Source: Vibrio chagasii
GTDB lineage: Bacteria; Pseudomonadota; Gammaproteobacteria; Enterobacterales; Vibrionaceae
Length of the DNA: 64,000 bases
Reading direction: 5' to 3'
Assembly: GCA_041879415.1 (NCBI GenBank)
Contig: CP090851.1
Span: forward strand, 1,798,001 to 1,862,000
Shown here: piece after piece, positions 8,563 through 18,982 of the stretch
Position numbering within the stretch: the stretch's first letter is position 1
Layout: each line of letters starts with the position of its first letter
The notes under the pieces: model-generated
What the model saw: only the letters and a program-made list of their open reading frames with translations
What the model was told of the DNA's origin: nothing
Database searches by the model: none
Program-made: the position numbers and the translations under genes

Positions 8563-8793
8563 ATGAAGTACACCGCTGAACATATTGCTGATTTAAACCT
8601 CCTTCTTCAATTTGATGTAAGTAGCGCAGCTACGGGTATTAAAGTTCATCAAGAGGCTAGCCAAGAAACTCAAGACGCTGTTAAGCGCCTATTCGAAAAG
8701 AACCTTTGTACTCAACCAGACGGCGGTTACCTAACCGATGAAGGTATTGAGATGGCAGAGCGTGCAGACAAGCTGCTTCGCGTACTTAAATAA
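8563..8793 (+). CDS. TIGR02647 family small protein
   Basis: 76 residues (MKYTAEHIADLNLLLQFD at the start, YLTDEGIEMAERADKLLRVL at the end). It resembles the short gammaproteobacterial family TIGR02647, sometimes annotated as DNA-binding. The winged-helix-like order (helix, helix, DGGYLTDEG wing-like turn, helix) is compatible with that, but no function is established. It is followed directly by a terminator, so it is monocistronic. Confidence 0.75.
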   Translation: MKYTAEHIADLNLLLQFDVSSAATGIKVHQEASQETQDAVKRLFEKNLCTQPDGGYLTDEGIEMAERADKLLRVLK

Positions 8794-8810
8794 AGCGCGA
8801 CTGTTATTGT

Positions 8811-8846
8811 AAAAACTCCACTTGCTTCGGCCGTGGAGTTTTTTCA
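8811..8846 (+). terminator. Terminator of the TIGR02647 gene
   Basis: AAAACTCCAC (8812-8821) pairs with GTGGAGTTTT (8833-8842) and continues into a T-run. Confidence 0.88.
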
Positions 8847-8907
8847 TTTTTGGCCAAAGGTTTGTTAGGCTTATTGTAAATCCATCAATTTCAGTTGTGA
8901 GGAACAG

Positions 8908-9762
8908 ATGGCTTCTATATTTATTGTTGGTGCTGGATGGGTAGGCGCGCCTTTATCTGAACACCTAGAGAGACATGGTAACCGCGTCGTCGTCACTAAA
9001 ACGACCCAAGCAGGTGCAGATACGATCGGCAGTGAACGTATTCCCTGCGAAGTATTCAGCTTTGATTCGTCAAACTCAGACCAAACCGTCGGACAACTCT
9101 ATTCTTTACTGCTCGAACACAATACCGAGATCGTGATTGGGAGCTTCCCTCCTGGTTTTAGAAAAGGCGCTGGTAAAGAGTATGCCGACTATTGGCAGCT
9201 ACTGACTAAAGCTTGTCAGCAAGCCAATGTTAAGAAGCTAATTATGGTCAGTTCAACAACGGTGTACCCAACTAAACCGGGTATCTTGTACGAGCATGAC
9301 GCATCACTCGCGCTTGCAAACGGTGACAGCGATGATGCTTGCACATTTTCCGATAACGCGCGAATCATGCTTCAAGCTGAGCAGTCAGTGATAGATTCTA
9401 GTATTGATTACACCATTCTTCGCTTTAGTGGATTAATTGGCCCAAATCGCCACCCGTCGCGCTTTGCCAGTAAACTCAAACAAGTGAGTAACCAAGCCCC
9501 TGCGAATATGCTGCACCTTGATGATGCTATTGGCGCGGTTGACTTTGCGATTAGCCACCTGCATAACGAAATCGCAAATGTAACGACACCAAACACGGTA
9601 AGCAAAGCTGAGTTCTACGCTGCCGCTTTAAAAAGTGCCAACAGTAGTGAGCCACTTCCGCCTGTTGTTAATGAACCAGATAAACTGATTTCTTCGAAAA
9701 AGATCCTCGATTTAGGTTATTCATTTAAATTTGAATCCACATTGGACGCTCTTCATGACTAA
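8908..9762 (+). CDS. NAD(P)-binding epimerase/dehydratase-like protein (YeeZ type)
   Basis: 284 residues with an N-terminal Rossmann fingerprint VGAGWVGAPL (GxGxxG at about 8-13). Later come the extended-SDR segments KLIMVSSTTVYP and YTILRFSGLIGPNRHPSRFA. The canonical YxxxK pair is not obvious, as in the YeeZ-like members, so catalysis is uncertain. ATG is preceded by GAGGA. It overlaps the next gene by eight bases (ATG at 9755 inside its end), which implies translational coupling. The substrate cannot be told from sequence. Confidence 0.75.
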   Translation: MASIFIVGAGWVGAPLSEHLERHGNRVVVTKTTQAGADTIGSERIPCEVFSFDSSNSDQTVGQLYSLLLEHNTEIVIGSFPPGFRKGAGKEYADYWQLLTKACQQANVKKLIMVSSTTVYPTKPGILYEHDASLALANGDSDDACTFSDNARIMLQAEQSVIDSSIDYTILRFSGLIGPNRHPSRFASKLKQVSNQAPANMLHLDDAIGAVDFAISHLHNEIANVTTPNTVSKAEFYAAALKSANSSEPLPPVVNEPDKLISSKKILDLGYSFKFESTLDALHD

Positions 9763-10402
9763 GCCATCCTCAAAGAACCTACACCGCTCAATCGATACCC
9801 TTTGGAATTTCATGTCTATGGGACACAAGGTTGAGCCTTCAGATTGCATTTTTGTATTGTGCAGTAACGACACTCGCGTTGCTGAATATGCTGCTGAGCT
9901 TTATCAGCAAAAGGTCGCGCCTTATATCGTGTTTTCTGGAGGCGTCGGAAGATTTACTGAAGGCAGTTTTGAACGCTCAGAAGCTGAAACTTTTGCAGCC
10001 ATTGCTAGAGACTGTGGCGTGCCTGATTCTAACATCGTCATCGAAAAGCACGCGACAAATACGGGAGAGAATGTCCGTTTCACACACGAGTTACTTACTG
10101 AGCTAGGATTATCTCCTAAAAGGCTGACCTTAGTGCAGAAGCCCTTTATGGAGAAGCGAACCTACGCGACCTTCAGCAAGCAATGGCCTGAAGACACAGC
10201 GGAAATAACAGTCACTTCCAAATGGCAGGACTGGGTCGATTACTTTAATGAGGAGTTGCCATTAGATATGGTGCTAGGCGCGTTGGTGGCCGATTTTGAA
10301 CGCATCAAATCGTACCCCGCTAAAGGTTTCCAGATTGAAATGCCAATCCCTGAGGAAGTGGATCACGCCTATCAAGCGATCAAGAAGCTCGGCTTTGAAT
10401 AG
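9755..10402 (+). CDS. YdcF/SanA-like DUF218 protein
   Basis: 215 residues from ATG 9755; an in-frame TTG at 9731 is possible but lies deep inside the upstream gene. The core shows DUF218 motifs: a strand ending in LCSNDTR, the loop IVFSGGVGRFTEGSFERSEA, then VIEKHATNTGENVRFT and LVQKPFMEKRTYATF. E. coli YdcF binds S-adenosylmethionine in vitro and SanA affects envelope permeability; the reaction is not known. No membrane segment is visible, so this is a cytosolic version. It is coupled to the epimerase-like gene by overlap. Confidence 0.8.
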   Translation: MTKPSSKNLHRSIDTLWNFMSMGHKVEPSDCIFVLCSNDTRVAEYAAELYQQKVAPYIVFSGGVGRFTEGSFERSEAETFAAIARDCGVPDSNIVIEKHATNTGENVRFTHELLTELGLSPKRLTLVQKPFMEKRTYATFSKQWPEDTAEITVTSKWQDWVDYFNEELPLDMVLGALVADFERIKSYPAKGFQIEMPIPEEVDHAYQAIKKLGFE

Positions 10403-10421
10403 ATAGCGATAACCAATGAGA

Positions 10422-10458
10422 AAACAAAAACGGTGGCACTAAGCCACCGTTTCTTTTT
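10422..10458. terminator. Bidirectional terminator between the YdcF-like gene and tdk
   Basis: AAACGGTGGC (10428-10437), loop ACTAA, GCCACCGTTT (10443-10452), flanked by A-run and T-run. Confidence 0.88.
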
Positions 10459-10502
10459 TATCACTTTGCCTTTCAGCTATTGCCACAGCACTTGAGACGC
10501 GT

Positions 10503-11081
10503 TTACTTACCTAGCGCTTCTTTGTAGTGAAGACGACACACAGACACGTATTTGTCGTTGCCACCTATTGCCACTTGATCACCCTCTGCAATCGCGACAC
10601 CGTGCTCATCAGTACGAATTACCATATTCGCTTTGCGGCCACAGTGACAGATAGTTTTAAGCTCAACCAGTTTATCTGCCCAAGACAGCAAGTAACGGCT
10701 GCCTTCAAATAACTCACCTAGGAAATCGGTACGTAAACCGTAGCACAGTACAGGAATATGCAGTTTATCAACCACTTCTGTTAGCTGATATACCTGCTCT
10801 TTCGACAAGAATTGACACTCATCGATCAGTACACAGTGACGCTTTTCTTCCTCGTTCAGCTCGTTAATCGCTTCGAAAAGATTCGTGTCATTCTTAAAAA
10901 GCTGCGCTTCAGACTGCAGACCAATTCGAGAGCTCACTTTACCAATACCGTAGCGGTCATCGAGTGCCGCTGTAAAGATCACAGGCGTCATGCCGCGCTC
11001 TTGGTAGTTGAATGAAGATTGAAGAAGCGTTGTCGATTTACCCGCATTCATTGCTGAGTAGTAAAAATACATCTGAGCCAC
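10503..11081 (-). CDS. tdk: Thymidine kinase
   Basis: Cytosolic salvage enzyme, thymidine + ATP to dTMP. 192 residues of the type II (TK1-like) family: P-loop SAMNAGKS at 9-16, catalytic acid region LIDECQFL near 86-93, and a zinc lasso with CHCGRK and a later CRLHYKE near the C terminus. It stands alone, with a terminator separating it from cysS upstream on the same strand. Confidence 0.96.
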   Translation of the reverse strand: MAQMYFYYSAMNAGKSTTLLQSSFNYQERGMTPVIFTAALDDRYGIGKVSSRIGLQSEAQLFKNDTNLFEAINELNEEEKRHCVLIDECQFLSKEQVYQLTEVVDKLHIPVLCYGLRTDFLGELFEGSRYLLSWADKLVELKTICHCGRKANMVIRTDEHGVAIAEGDQVAIGGNDKYVSVCRLHYKEALGK

Positions 11082-11143
11082 AGAAATATTCCTGTTTAAT
11101 AAAGTTGAATATAGAAAAGATGAAATTAGAGAATTTTTGCTAG

Positions 11144-11175
11144 AAAAAAGGGCTGAAAATCAGCCCTTTTTTATA
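11144..11175 (-). terminator. Terminator of cysS
   Basis: A 13-bp perfect stem, AAAAAAGGGCTGA (11144-11156) with its complement (11160-11172) and loop AAA. It reads as a terminator on the minus strand. Confidence 0.9.
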
Positions 11176-11179
11176 AGAT

Positions 11180-12565
11180 TTACTTACGACGCCAAGTCGT
11201 ACCTTCTGGGCCATCTTCCAGAACGATACCTAATTCGTTTAACTTATCACGTGCAAGGTCAGCATTTGCCCAATCCTTAGAAGCACGAGAGTCGTTGCGC
11301 AGTTTGATCAGAGCTTCGATTTCAGCCACTTCGTCATCATTACCAGCGGCATCACCTTGTAGGAAAGCTTCTGGGTCTTGGTGAAGAATACCGATAATAT
11401 CCGCTAGTTCACGCATCAATGCGCCAAGTCCACTTGCTTTTTCAATGCTTTCTGTCTTGATGCGGTTGATTTCACGAGCCATTTCAAACAGCACTGAGTA
11501 TGCTTCTGGCGTGTTGAAGTCATCGTTCATCGCAGTAGAGAAACGAGTTACGTACTCTTCACCACCAGCTGGTGCAGCAGTAAGATCTAGACCACGAAGT
11601 GAAGTGTATAGACGCTCAAGTGATGCACGAGCTTGGTTCAAGTTATCTTCGCTGTAGTTAAGTTGGCTACGGTAGTGACCAGACATTAGGAAGTAACGAA
11701 CCGTTTCAGCATCGTAATGCGCCAGCACGTCACGAATAGTGAAGAAGTTACCTAGAGACTTAGACATCTTCTCTTTATCTACCATCACCATGCCACTGTG
11801 CATCCAAGTATTTACATACTGAGTGCCGTGTGCACAGCAAGATTGTGCGATCTCGTTCTCGTGGTGTGGGAACTGCAGATCCGAACCGCCACCGTGGATA
11901 TCGAAGTGGTTGCCAAGAATAGACGAGTTCATTGCTGAACATTCAATGTGCCAACCTGGACGACCTGGACCCCATGGCGATTCCCATGTTGGTTCACCTG
12001 GCTTAGACATTTTCCAAAGAACGAAGTCTAATGGGCTACGTTTTGCTGATTCAACATCAACACGCGCACCAGCTTGAAGTTGCTCTAGGTCCTGCTTAGA
12101 AAGCTTACCGTACTCGTCAAACTTCTTAACTTCGAACATTACGTCGCCGTTGCTTGCTACGTAAGCAAAACCACGTTCAATCAGCTTTTCAACAAGCTCG
12201 ATGATTTCTGTGATGAATTCCGTCGCACGAGGCTCAACATCTGGACGCTTCATGTTCAACGCATCGAAGTCAGCGTGCATTTCACCGATTAGGCGCTCAG
12301 TTAGAGAATCACAAGACTCGCCGTTTTCGTTCGCACGCTTAATGATTTTGTCGTCGATGTCTGTGATGTTGCGAACAAACGTTAGGTCATAACCTAAGTA
12401 ACGCAGGTAGCGAGTCACAACGTCGAAAGAAACGAACGTACGGCCATGACCAATATGACAGAGATCGTAGATGGTTACCCCACAGACATACATGCCGACT
12501 TTGCCAGCTGTAATTGGTTTGAATTCCTCTTTCTGTCTTGTGAGTGTGTTATATATCTTTAGCAT
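11180..12565 (-). CDS. cysS: Cysteinyl-tRNA synthetase
   Basis: Class I synthetase charging tRNA-Cys. 461 residues, as in E. coli. HIGH at 37-40, KMSKS near 266-270, Cys at 28 plus later CSAMN and HHENEIAQS residues for the zinc site that selects cysteine. The C-terminal tRNA-binding domain is complete and ends in [10 protein letters not shown]. It is divergent from ppiB, an arrangement I recall from other vibrios. Confidence 0.97.
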   Translation of the reverse strand: MLKIYNTLTRQKEEFKPITAGKVGMYVCGVTIYDLCHIGHGRTFVSFDVVTRYLRYLGYDLTFVRNITDIDDKIIKRANENGESCDSLTERLIGEMHADFDALNMKRPDVEPRATEFITEIIELVEKLIERGFAYVASNGDVMFEVKKFDEYGKLSKQDLEQLQAGARVDVESAKRSPLDFVLWKMSKPGEPTWESPWGPGRPGWHIECSAMNSSILGNHFDIHGGGSDLQFPHHENEIAQSCCAHGTQYVNTWMHSGMVMVDKEKMSKSLGNFFTIRDVLAHYDAETVRYFLMSGHYRSQLNYSEDNLNQARASLERLYTSLRGLDLTAAPAGGEEYVTRFSTAMNDDFNTPEAYSVLFEMAREINRIKTESIEKASGLGALMRELADIIGILHQDPEAFLQGDAAGNDDEVAEIEALIKLRNDSRASKDWANADLARDKLNELGIVLEDGPEGTTWRRK

Positions 12566-12690
12566 GATCTCTATCTATTTTATGGATTAATCAAAATAAG
12601 CTCGCAGTATAACAAGTCATACCTTAATAGGTAATACCTTTCACCATCAAATCAGCTAAACTCCTTGTTATCTATTGACGATTTCGTATT

Positions 12691-12718
12691 TTGAAACTCA
12701 ATCAAACTAGGCTAGAAT
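12691..12718 (+). promoter_or_regulatory. Predicted sigma-70 promoter for ppiB
   Basis: TTGAAA (12691-12696), 16-base spacer, TAGAAT (12713-12718). The ppiB ATG lies 37 bases beyond the -10 box. Confidence 0.55.
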
Positions 12719-12754
12719 CGCCTTTCATATTAAAAAGACAGTAAGGTAACAATC

Positions 12755-13249
12755 ATGATCATCCTTCACACAAATTTTGGTGACATCAAAGTTCAACTAA
12801 ACGAAGAAAAAGCACCAGAAACAAGCGCAAACTTCCTACAGTATTGCCGTGACGGTTTCTACGACAACACACTATTCCACCGTGTTATCGATGGTTTCAT
12901 GATTCAAGGCGGCGGCATGACTTCTGGCCTTAAAGAAAAAGCGACTCGCGCAACTATCAAGAACGAAGCAAACAACGGTCTAGCGAACAAAGTTGGTACG
13001 CTAGCAATGGCTCGTACTATGGAACCGCACTCAGCAAGCTCTCAGTTCTTCATCAACGTAAACGACAACTCTTTCCTTAACTTCCGTAGCGAAAGCCTAG
13101 ACGGTTGGGGTTACTGTGTATTCGCAGAAGTTGTAGAAGGCATGGACGTAGTAAACAAGATCAAAGGTGTTAGCACTGGTTCTATGGGTATGCACCAAGA
13201 CGTACCACTAGAAGAAGTGATCATCACTGGTACTACAATCGAAGCTTAA
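12755..13249 (+). CDS. ppiB: Cytosolic peptidyl-prolyl cis-trans isomerase B (cyclophilin)
   Basis: 164-residue cyclophilin without a signal peptide. It has the catalytic [13 protein letters not shown] segment with the active-site Arg, then SSQFFINV and the substrate-pocket residues up to the VVEGMDVV segment. It catalyses proline isomerisation in the cytoplasm. The GTAAGG ribosome site precedes ATG. A terminator follows and reaches almost to the lpxH start. Confidence 0.96.
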   Translation: MIILHTNFGDIKVQLNEEKAPETSANFLQYCRDGFYDNTLFHRVIDGFMIQGGGMTSGLKEKATRATIKNEANNGLANKVGTLAMARTMEPHSASSQFFINVNDNSFLNFRSESLDGWGYCVFAEVVEGMDVVNKIKGVSTGSMGMHQDVPLEEVIITGTTIEA

Positions 13250-13303
13250 TTACTTGCTTTCGGTTAGTATTAATAATTGATGAGCCGATAAAATCAGGAT
13301 ACA

Positions 13304-13327
13304 GGGAGCGAATCGCTCCCTTTTTTT
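13304..13327 (+). terminator. Terminator-like hairpin ending 7 bases before lpxH
   Basis: GGGAGCG (13304-13310), loop AAT, CGCTCCC (13314-13320), then seven T (13321-13327). It is a textbook intrinsic terminator for ppiB, but lpxH starts at 13334, leaving only TAGACC... before ATG. Confidence 0.85.
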
Positions 13328-13333
13328 AGACCT

Positions 13334-14080
13334 ATGAAAACATATTTTATATCAGACCTTCACCTTGCTCCGTCACGCCAAGACATCACGGACTGCTTCC
13401 TAACCTTCATGAAGAATGAAGCGGTAGAAGCGGATGCACTCTATGTATTAGGTGATCTGTTTGAATTCTGGATTGGTGACGACGATAAGAGTGAATTCGC
13501 CAATTCTATTCGCCAAGCATTTATCGATTTGGTGGAAACTGGTGTCCCTTGTTACTTCACGCAAGGTAACCGTGACTTTTTGGTCGGCAAAAGATTTGCC
13601 AAGCAGACTGGTGTGCAGCTTCTAGACGAAGTAACGACTATCGATATCTACGGGCAAAAAGCCGTGGTATTGCATGGTGATACTCTATGTACTGAAGACG
13701 TAAAGTACCTCGCTTTCCGTGAGAAAGTACATCAACCTTGGCTACAGTGGATCTTCAACAGAATTCCATTCTTTATTAAAAAGAAAATCGTTTCAAAAGT
13801 TCAGTCTGATATTAAAGATGATAAGCAGACTAAGTCGCTAGACATCATGGATGTGACGCAGCAAGAGGTCGAAAACGTGATGGAGAAAAACAATGTTGAT
13901 CTCATGATCCACGGCCATACCCATCGTCCAAACGTCCACACTTTTGATGCTAATAATTGCACTAAAACTCGTATCGTACTTGGTGATTGGTATACACAAG
14001 GCTCTGTACTGGTGTTTACTCCGCAAAGTTTTGAACTACAGAATCGAGCGTTTAGCAATAGCTTTCAACAACAGCCTTAA
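13334..14080 (+). CDS. lpxH: UDP-2,3-diacylglucosamine hydrolase
   Basis: Peripheral membrane enzyme of lipid A synthesis; it hydrolyses UDP-2,3-diacylglucosamine to lipid X and UMP. 248 residues with calcineurin-like metallophosphoesterase motifs: SDLHL (Asp8, His10), [21 protein letters not shown] and HGHTHRP. The start is fixed by the family-typical [11 protein letters not shown]. There is no Shine-Dalgarno in the seven bases between the upstream T-run and ATG, so expression needs either read-through of the ppiB terminator or a leaderless or near-leaderless transcript. Confidence 0.95.
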   Translation: MKTYFISDLHLAPSRQDITDCFLTFMKNEAVEADALYVLGDLFEFWIGDDDKSEFANSIRQAFIDLVETGVPCYFTQGNRDFLVGKRFAKQTGVQLLDEVTTIDIYGQKAVVLHGDTLCTEDVKYLAFREKVHQPWLQWIFNRIPFFIKKKIVSKVQSDIKDDKQTKSLDIMDVTQQEVENVMEKNNVDLMIHGHTHRPNVHTFDANNCTKTRIVLGDWYTQGSVLVFTPQSFELQNRAFSNSFQQQP

Positions 14081-14191
14081 ACTTTCAGTTTGATTATTAT
14101 AGTGGGTCAGACTTTCTTAGATTGTGTATGGTAATTTCTAGTGAATTAGCTATTATCTCTCTATCTGAAATAAACCGAACACAGTACCAAG

Positions 14192-15403
14192 TTGAAATAT
14201 TCATACGTAGCGCGTCAACCAATACTCGATGCAGACAAGAAAACCATAGGTTACGAGTTGCTATTCAGGGATGGTCCTAAAAACACTTTCCCTGAAGTAG
14301 AACCGGAACTCGCTACTAGTCGTTTGCTATCTGACCACTTCTTATCGACTCACTACAATACATTGGGTGATAAGCTTGGTTTCGTTAACTTCCCTTATGC
14401 AAGCCTAATCAACTTAGTCCCTACTCTGTTCCCCAAAGAAAGCTTAGTCGTTGAAGTTCTAGAAGACTGCGAACCAACTGACGAGTTACTTGAGGCGATC
14501 AAGACTATCTATGATGCTGGCTACACTATTGCATTAGATGACTTTGTGCCAAGTAAGGCTTGGAAGCGTTTCCTACCTTACGTATCGATTATCAAATTCG
14601 ATATTCGCTTGGTCTCTATTGAAAAAGCTTCGATGTTCATGAGCTCAATGAAAGGGTTAGATATTAAGTTTCTTGCTGAAAAAGTAGAGACTTATGAGGA
14701 ATATCAGGAAGCAAATAGAGCGGGTTTCAGCTACTTCCAAGGCTACTTTTTTAGCAAGCCAGAGATGATTCAGACTCGTGCACTCAACCCTGCTTTTTTA
14801 ACTATCGTGCAACTGTTAAAAGAGATCGCTAACGATCCTATTGATTTTGGTGAAGTAGAACGACTGATCACCTTAGATGTTACGCTTTCGTACAAGCTGC
14901 TTACCTACGTAAACTCGGCAGGTGGCTCAGCGACGACCATTCGCTCTTTCCGACAAGCATTAGTTTATCTGGGAGAGCAGAAGCTGCGTAAATTTGTCTC
15001 TCTTGTTGCGATTGCGTCCGCGAAGGAAGACAAACCTGACTCACTTTACGGCTTAGCTGTCATTCGCGCTCGCCAGTGTGAACTGTTAGTCGAAAAGATG
15101 AACGTTAAAGTGGAGCCGGGACAAGCTTTCTTAACCGGTATGTTCTCACTATTAGATTCATTATTCGATCAACCGTTAAAACAGGTACTGGATTCTGTGC
15201 CAATTGACGAAGAGATAAAACAAGCACTAATACTGCGCAAAGGTGTATTAGGTGCGGTCTTAGCCATGGTTGTTGCTTATGAACAAGCTCGATGGGAAGA
15301 AGCGACTCGCATTCGTAAACTCCTCAAGCTCAGTGAGGCTCAACTCGGTCTCGCCTATGACGAAGCAACAGCTTGGGCGCAAGATTTGTTAGCTCCAGCT
15401 TAA
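14192..15403 (+). CDS. EAL-HDOD two-domain signalling protein with degenerate EAL domain
   Basis: 403 residues from a TTG start (the family begins MKYSYVARQPILD). Residues 1 to about 200 are a YuxH-type EAL domain: the EAL signature reads ELL (YELLFRD), with DDFVPS, IKFDIR, AEKVET and the terminal FQGYFFSKP. About 205-390 is an HDOD domain, used in signalling proteins for protein contacts. Because the EAL motif and its neighbours are altered, cyclic-di-GMP binding or loss of activity is as likely as hydrolysis. It is monocistronic, with a terminator before ychJ. Confidence 0.85.
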   Translation: MKYSYVARQPILDADKKTIGYELLFRDGPKNTFPEVEPELATSRLLSDHFLSTHYNTLGDKLGFVNFPYASLINLVPTLFPKESLVVEVLEDCEPTDELLEAIKTIYDAGYTIALDDFVPSKAWKRFLPYVSIIKFDIRLVSIEKASMFMSSMKGLDIKFLAEKVETYEEYQEANRAGFSYFQGYFFSKPEMIQTRALNPAFLTIVQLLKEIANDPIDFGEVERLITLDVTLSYKLLTYVNSAGGSATTIRSFRQALVYLGEQKLRKFVSLVAIASAKEDKPDSLYGLAVIRARQCELLVEKMNVKVEPGQAFLTGMFSLLDSLFDQPLKQVLDSVPIDEEIKQALILRKGVLGAVLAMVVAYEQARWEEATRIRKLLKLSEAQLGLAYDEATAWAQDLLAPA

Positions 15404-15476
15404 TCAACCATTGGCTTGATAGAAACGTCCTCTTTAGTGGACCTTGATTTCTTGTTAAACTCCAACGCATTCATTT

Positions 15477-15503
15477 ATGGCCTCTTATTTAGAGGCCATT
15501 TTT
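15477..15503 (+). terminator. Terminator just upstream of ychJ
   Basis: ATGGCCTCT (15477-15485), loop TATTT, AGAGGCCAT (15491-15499), then a T-run. It closes the EAL-HDOD gene. ychJ starts 14 bases after it but has its own ACAGGA site. Confidence 0.85.
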
Positions 15504-15516
15504 ACAGGATCTGACT

Positions 15517-16026
15517 ATGTCTTTATGCCCATGTGGTAGCAACAATACTTACCCTCAGTGCTGTGAATCAGCACACCTTGATCACAGCTCCGTTGAAACG
15601 CCAGAGCAGTTGATGCGCTCGCGTTATTCCGCGCATGTTTTAGGGTTAGTCGATTATGTGGTTGCGACCTACCACCCTAGCTGTAATGCTGAAGCACAAA
15701 GAGAAGGTATTGCTGATTCGATCAACAATGATTGGGCAGGCCTAGAAGTTATCGACACAGCTGCTGGTTCCCACGAAAACGAAGGCTATGTTGAATTTAA
15801 AGCCTATTTTAATGAAGGTGGCGCGCAATACTGCATGCAAGAACGCTCTCGTTTCATTCGTGAAAACGGCCTTTGGTTCTATATCGATGGTGAGTTTCCA
15901 GAACAAAGTCAACCTGAGCCTGAGATTGACCCTCGACTAAACCAAACCGTAGAAAGCTTTAAGATCGGCCGCAATGACCCGTGTATTTGTGGCAGCGGTA
16001 AGAAATACAAGAAGTGCTGCGGCTAA
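15517..16026 (+). CDS. ychJ: YchJ family protein with two SEC-C zinc motifs
   Basis: 169 residues with a Cys-rich SEC-C motif at each end: [13 protein letters not shown] at about 4-16 and [14 protein letters not shown] at the C terminus. An NTF2-like YchJ domain ([24 protein letters not shown]) lies between. SEC-C motifs bind zinc and, in SecA, contact SecB and ribosomes. YchJ has no established function. It is followed by a REP-like palindrome and a terminator. Confidence 0.9.
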   Translation: MSLCPCGSNNTYPQCCESAHLDHSSVETPEQLMRSRYSAHVLGLVDYVVATYHPSCNAEAQREGIADSINNDWAGLEVIDTAAGSHENEGYVEFKAYFNEGGAQYCMQERSRFIRENGLWFYIDGEFPEQSQPEPEIDPRLNQTVESFKIGRNDPCICGSGKKYKKCCG

Positions 16027-16054
16027 CTCGTACGCATAGGAAGCAGATTAGAAG

Positions 16055-16098
16055 AAGAGATTCCTGATGTCGCTTAGGCTCCTCGGAATGACGAGGCC
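16055..16098. repeat. REP-like imperfect palindrome
   Basis: AGATTCCTGATGTCGC (from 16058) and CTCCTCGGAATGACG (from 16079) face each other as inverted halves (ATTCC-GA against TC-GGAAT). They resemble the short GATTCC...GGAATGAC palindromes scattered between genes in many gammaproteobacteria. Only one copy is visible in this window, so the repeat status rests on recall. Confidence 0.45.
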
Positions 16099-16130
16099 TA
16101 AATGTGAAAGAGACACCGGATAGAGCACTA

Positions 16131-16167
16131 AAAAAGCCCCGTAAACGCTATGTTTACGGGGCTTTTA
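16131..16167. terminator. Bidirectional terminator between ychJ and the his operon
   Basis: A perfect 15-bp stem, AAAAGCCCCGTAAAC (16132-16146) with its complement (16152-16166), loop GCTAT. It closes the his operon on the minus strand and ychJ on the plus strand. Confidence 0.9.
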
Positions 16168-16190
16168 CTTGTCCAGATGTATCTTAAAGA

Positions 16191-16822
16191 TTACTTATGG
16201 CGCTCTTTTAGCTTATTCACCACATCGTTCATCGATAGACCTTGGTCTTGCAATAGAACCATTAGGTGATAGATCAAGTCTGCTGATTCACAGACTAGCT
16301 CCGCCTTATCGCCCGACGTCGCCGCAAGCGCGACTTCAACGCCTTCTTCGCCCACTTTTTGCGATATACGCTTGGTGCCACGGGCGTATAAGCTGGCAGT
16401 GTAAGAAGAGTCAGGATCTGCGTCCTTGCGGGCAGCCAGTAGCTGCTCAAGTTGATGAAGCCACACCATCTGAGACTCTTCCTGTGGATCAGAATCCCAG
16501 CATGTTGTCGTACCCAAGTGACACGTAGGACCAATTGGGTTCACTTTGACTAGCAAGGTATCGTTGTCGCAGTCCAGTGACATATTCACCAGTTGCAGAA
16601 TATTTCCTGAAGTCTCACCTTTAGTCCAAAGGCGCTCTTTAGTACGAGAGAAGAAGGTCACTTGACCTGTTTCGCCCGTCTTTGCTAACGCATCTTGGTT
16701 CATGTAACCCATCATCAGCACTTGGCTTGACTGGAAATCTTGTACAATCGCAGGAACGAGACCGTCGACTTTATCCCAATTGATACGTTCAGCTAGCGTA
16801 TTTACTTCTGTCGCTGCAAAAC

Positions 16823-16826
<4 letters not shown>
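16191..16826 (-). CDS. hisIE: Bifunctional phosphoribosyl-AMP cyclohydrolase / phosphoribosyl-ATP pyrophosphatase
   Basis: Catalyses steps 2 and 3 of histidine synthesis. 211 residues: the N-terminal HisI part ([31 protein letters not shown], and the zinc/magnesium segment with CDNDTLL and CHLGTTTCW), then the HisE part with [29 protein letters not shown] and the acidic pyrophosphohydrolase residues. It is the last gene of the operon; its ATG overlaps the hisF stop by four bases. Confidence 0.97.
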
Positions 16827-18315
<1,489 letters not shown>

Positions 18316-18358
18316 TTACATTCCTTATATGGCAACGTTAGCCGCTGCCTAATCCTTA

Positions 18359-18973
18359 TTACAATTCCAAGAAGTTCTGAATCAGCTTAGAACCAGCTTT
18401 TGATGAGCGTTCTGGGTGGAACTGAACACCATAATAGTTACCGCTTTGCACTGCTGCGGTAAACGGATTGCCGTAATCACACTGTGCGATAGTGTAGTCA
18501 CCTACTGGCATTGCGAAGCTATGAACGAAGTAAAAATACTCGCCTTCTTCAATGTCTTTAAATAGAGGGTGATTCGGTGTTGCAGTGACGGTATTCCAAC
18601 CCATGTGTGGCAGCGGTAAATCGCCCGTATCCAATAAACGAACTTCACCCTCACACAAGCCTAAACATTCAACTAGCTCGTCGGCCTTTTGGCCTTTTTC
18701 TTGAGATAACTTACCAAGAAGCTGCATGCCCAAACAAATACCAAGCAGAGGCTTCTCTACTTGCTTTACAAGAGCGACAAGATCGCGCTCTTGTAAGTTT
18801 TTCATTGCTTCACTTGCTGTACCTACACCTGGTAGAAATAGCTTGTCGGCTGCTAGAACCACTTCAGGCTCTTTTGAAATTTCAACGGTGTAGCCCAGAC
18901 GTTCAATCGCAAATTTAACCGATGAGACGTTGGCACAACCAGTATCAATAATAACTACTTTCTGCTCTTTCAT
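18359..18973 (-). CDS. hisH: Imidazole glycerol phosphate synthase, glutaminase subunit
   Basis: Class I glutamine amidotransferase feeding ammonia to HisF. 204 residues with the nucleophile Cys in [11 protein letters not shown] (about 81) and the His/Glu of the triad in [12 protein letters not shown]. Nine bases separate it from hisB. It forms the HisH-HisF complex encoded in the same operon. Confidence 0.97.
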   Translation of the reverse strand: MKEQKVVIIDTGCANVSSVKFAIERLGYTVEISKEPEVVLAADKLFLPGVGTASEAMKNLQERDLVALVKQVEKPLLGICLGMQLLGKLSQEKGQKADELVECLGLCEGEVRLLDTGDLPLPHMGWNTVTATPNHPLFKDIEEGEYFYFVHSFAMPVGDYTIAQCDYGNPFTAAVQSGNYYGVQFHPERSSKAGSKLIQNFLEL

Positions 18974-18982
18974 ACCGATTCC

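Noticed and set aside
16169..16528. 119-residue plus-strand frame opposite hisIE
   Set aside because: It lies wholly antisense to a well-conserved gene and its composition is the mirror of that gene; no ribosome site.
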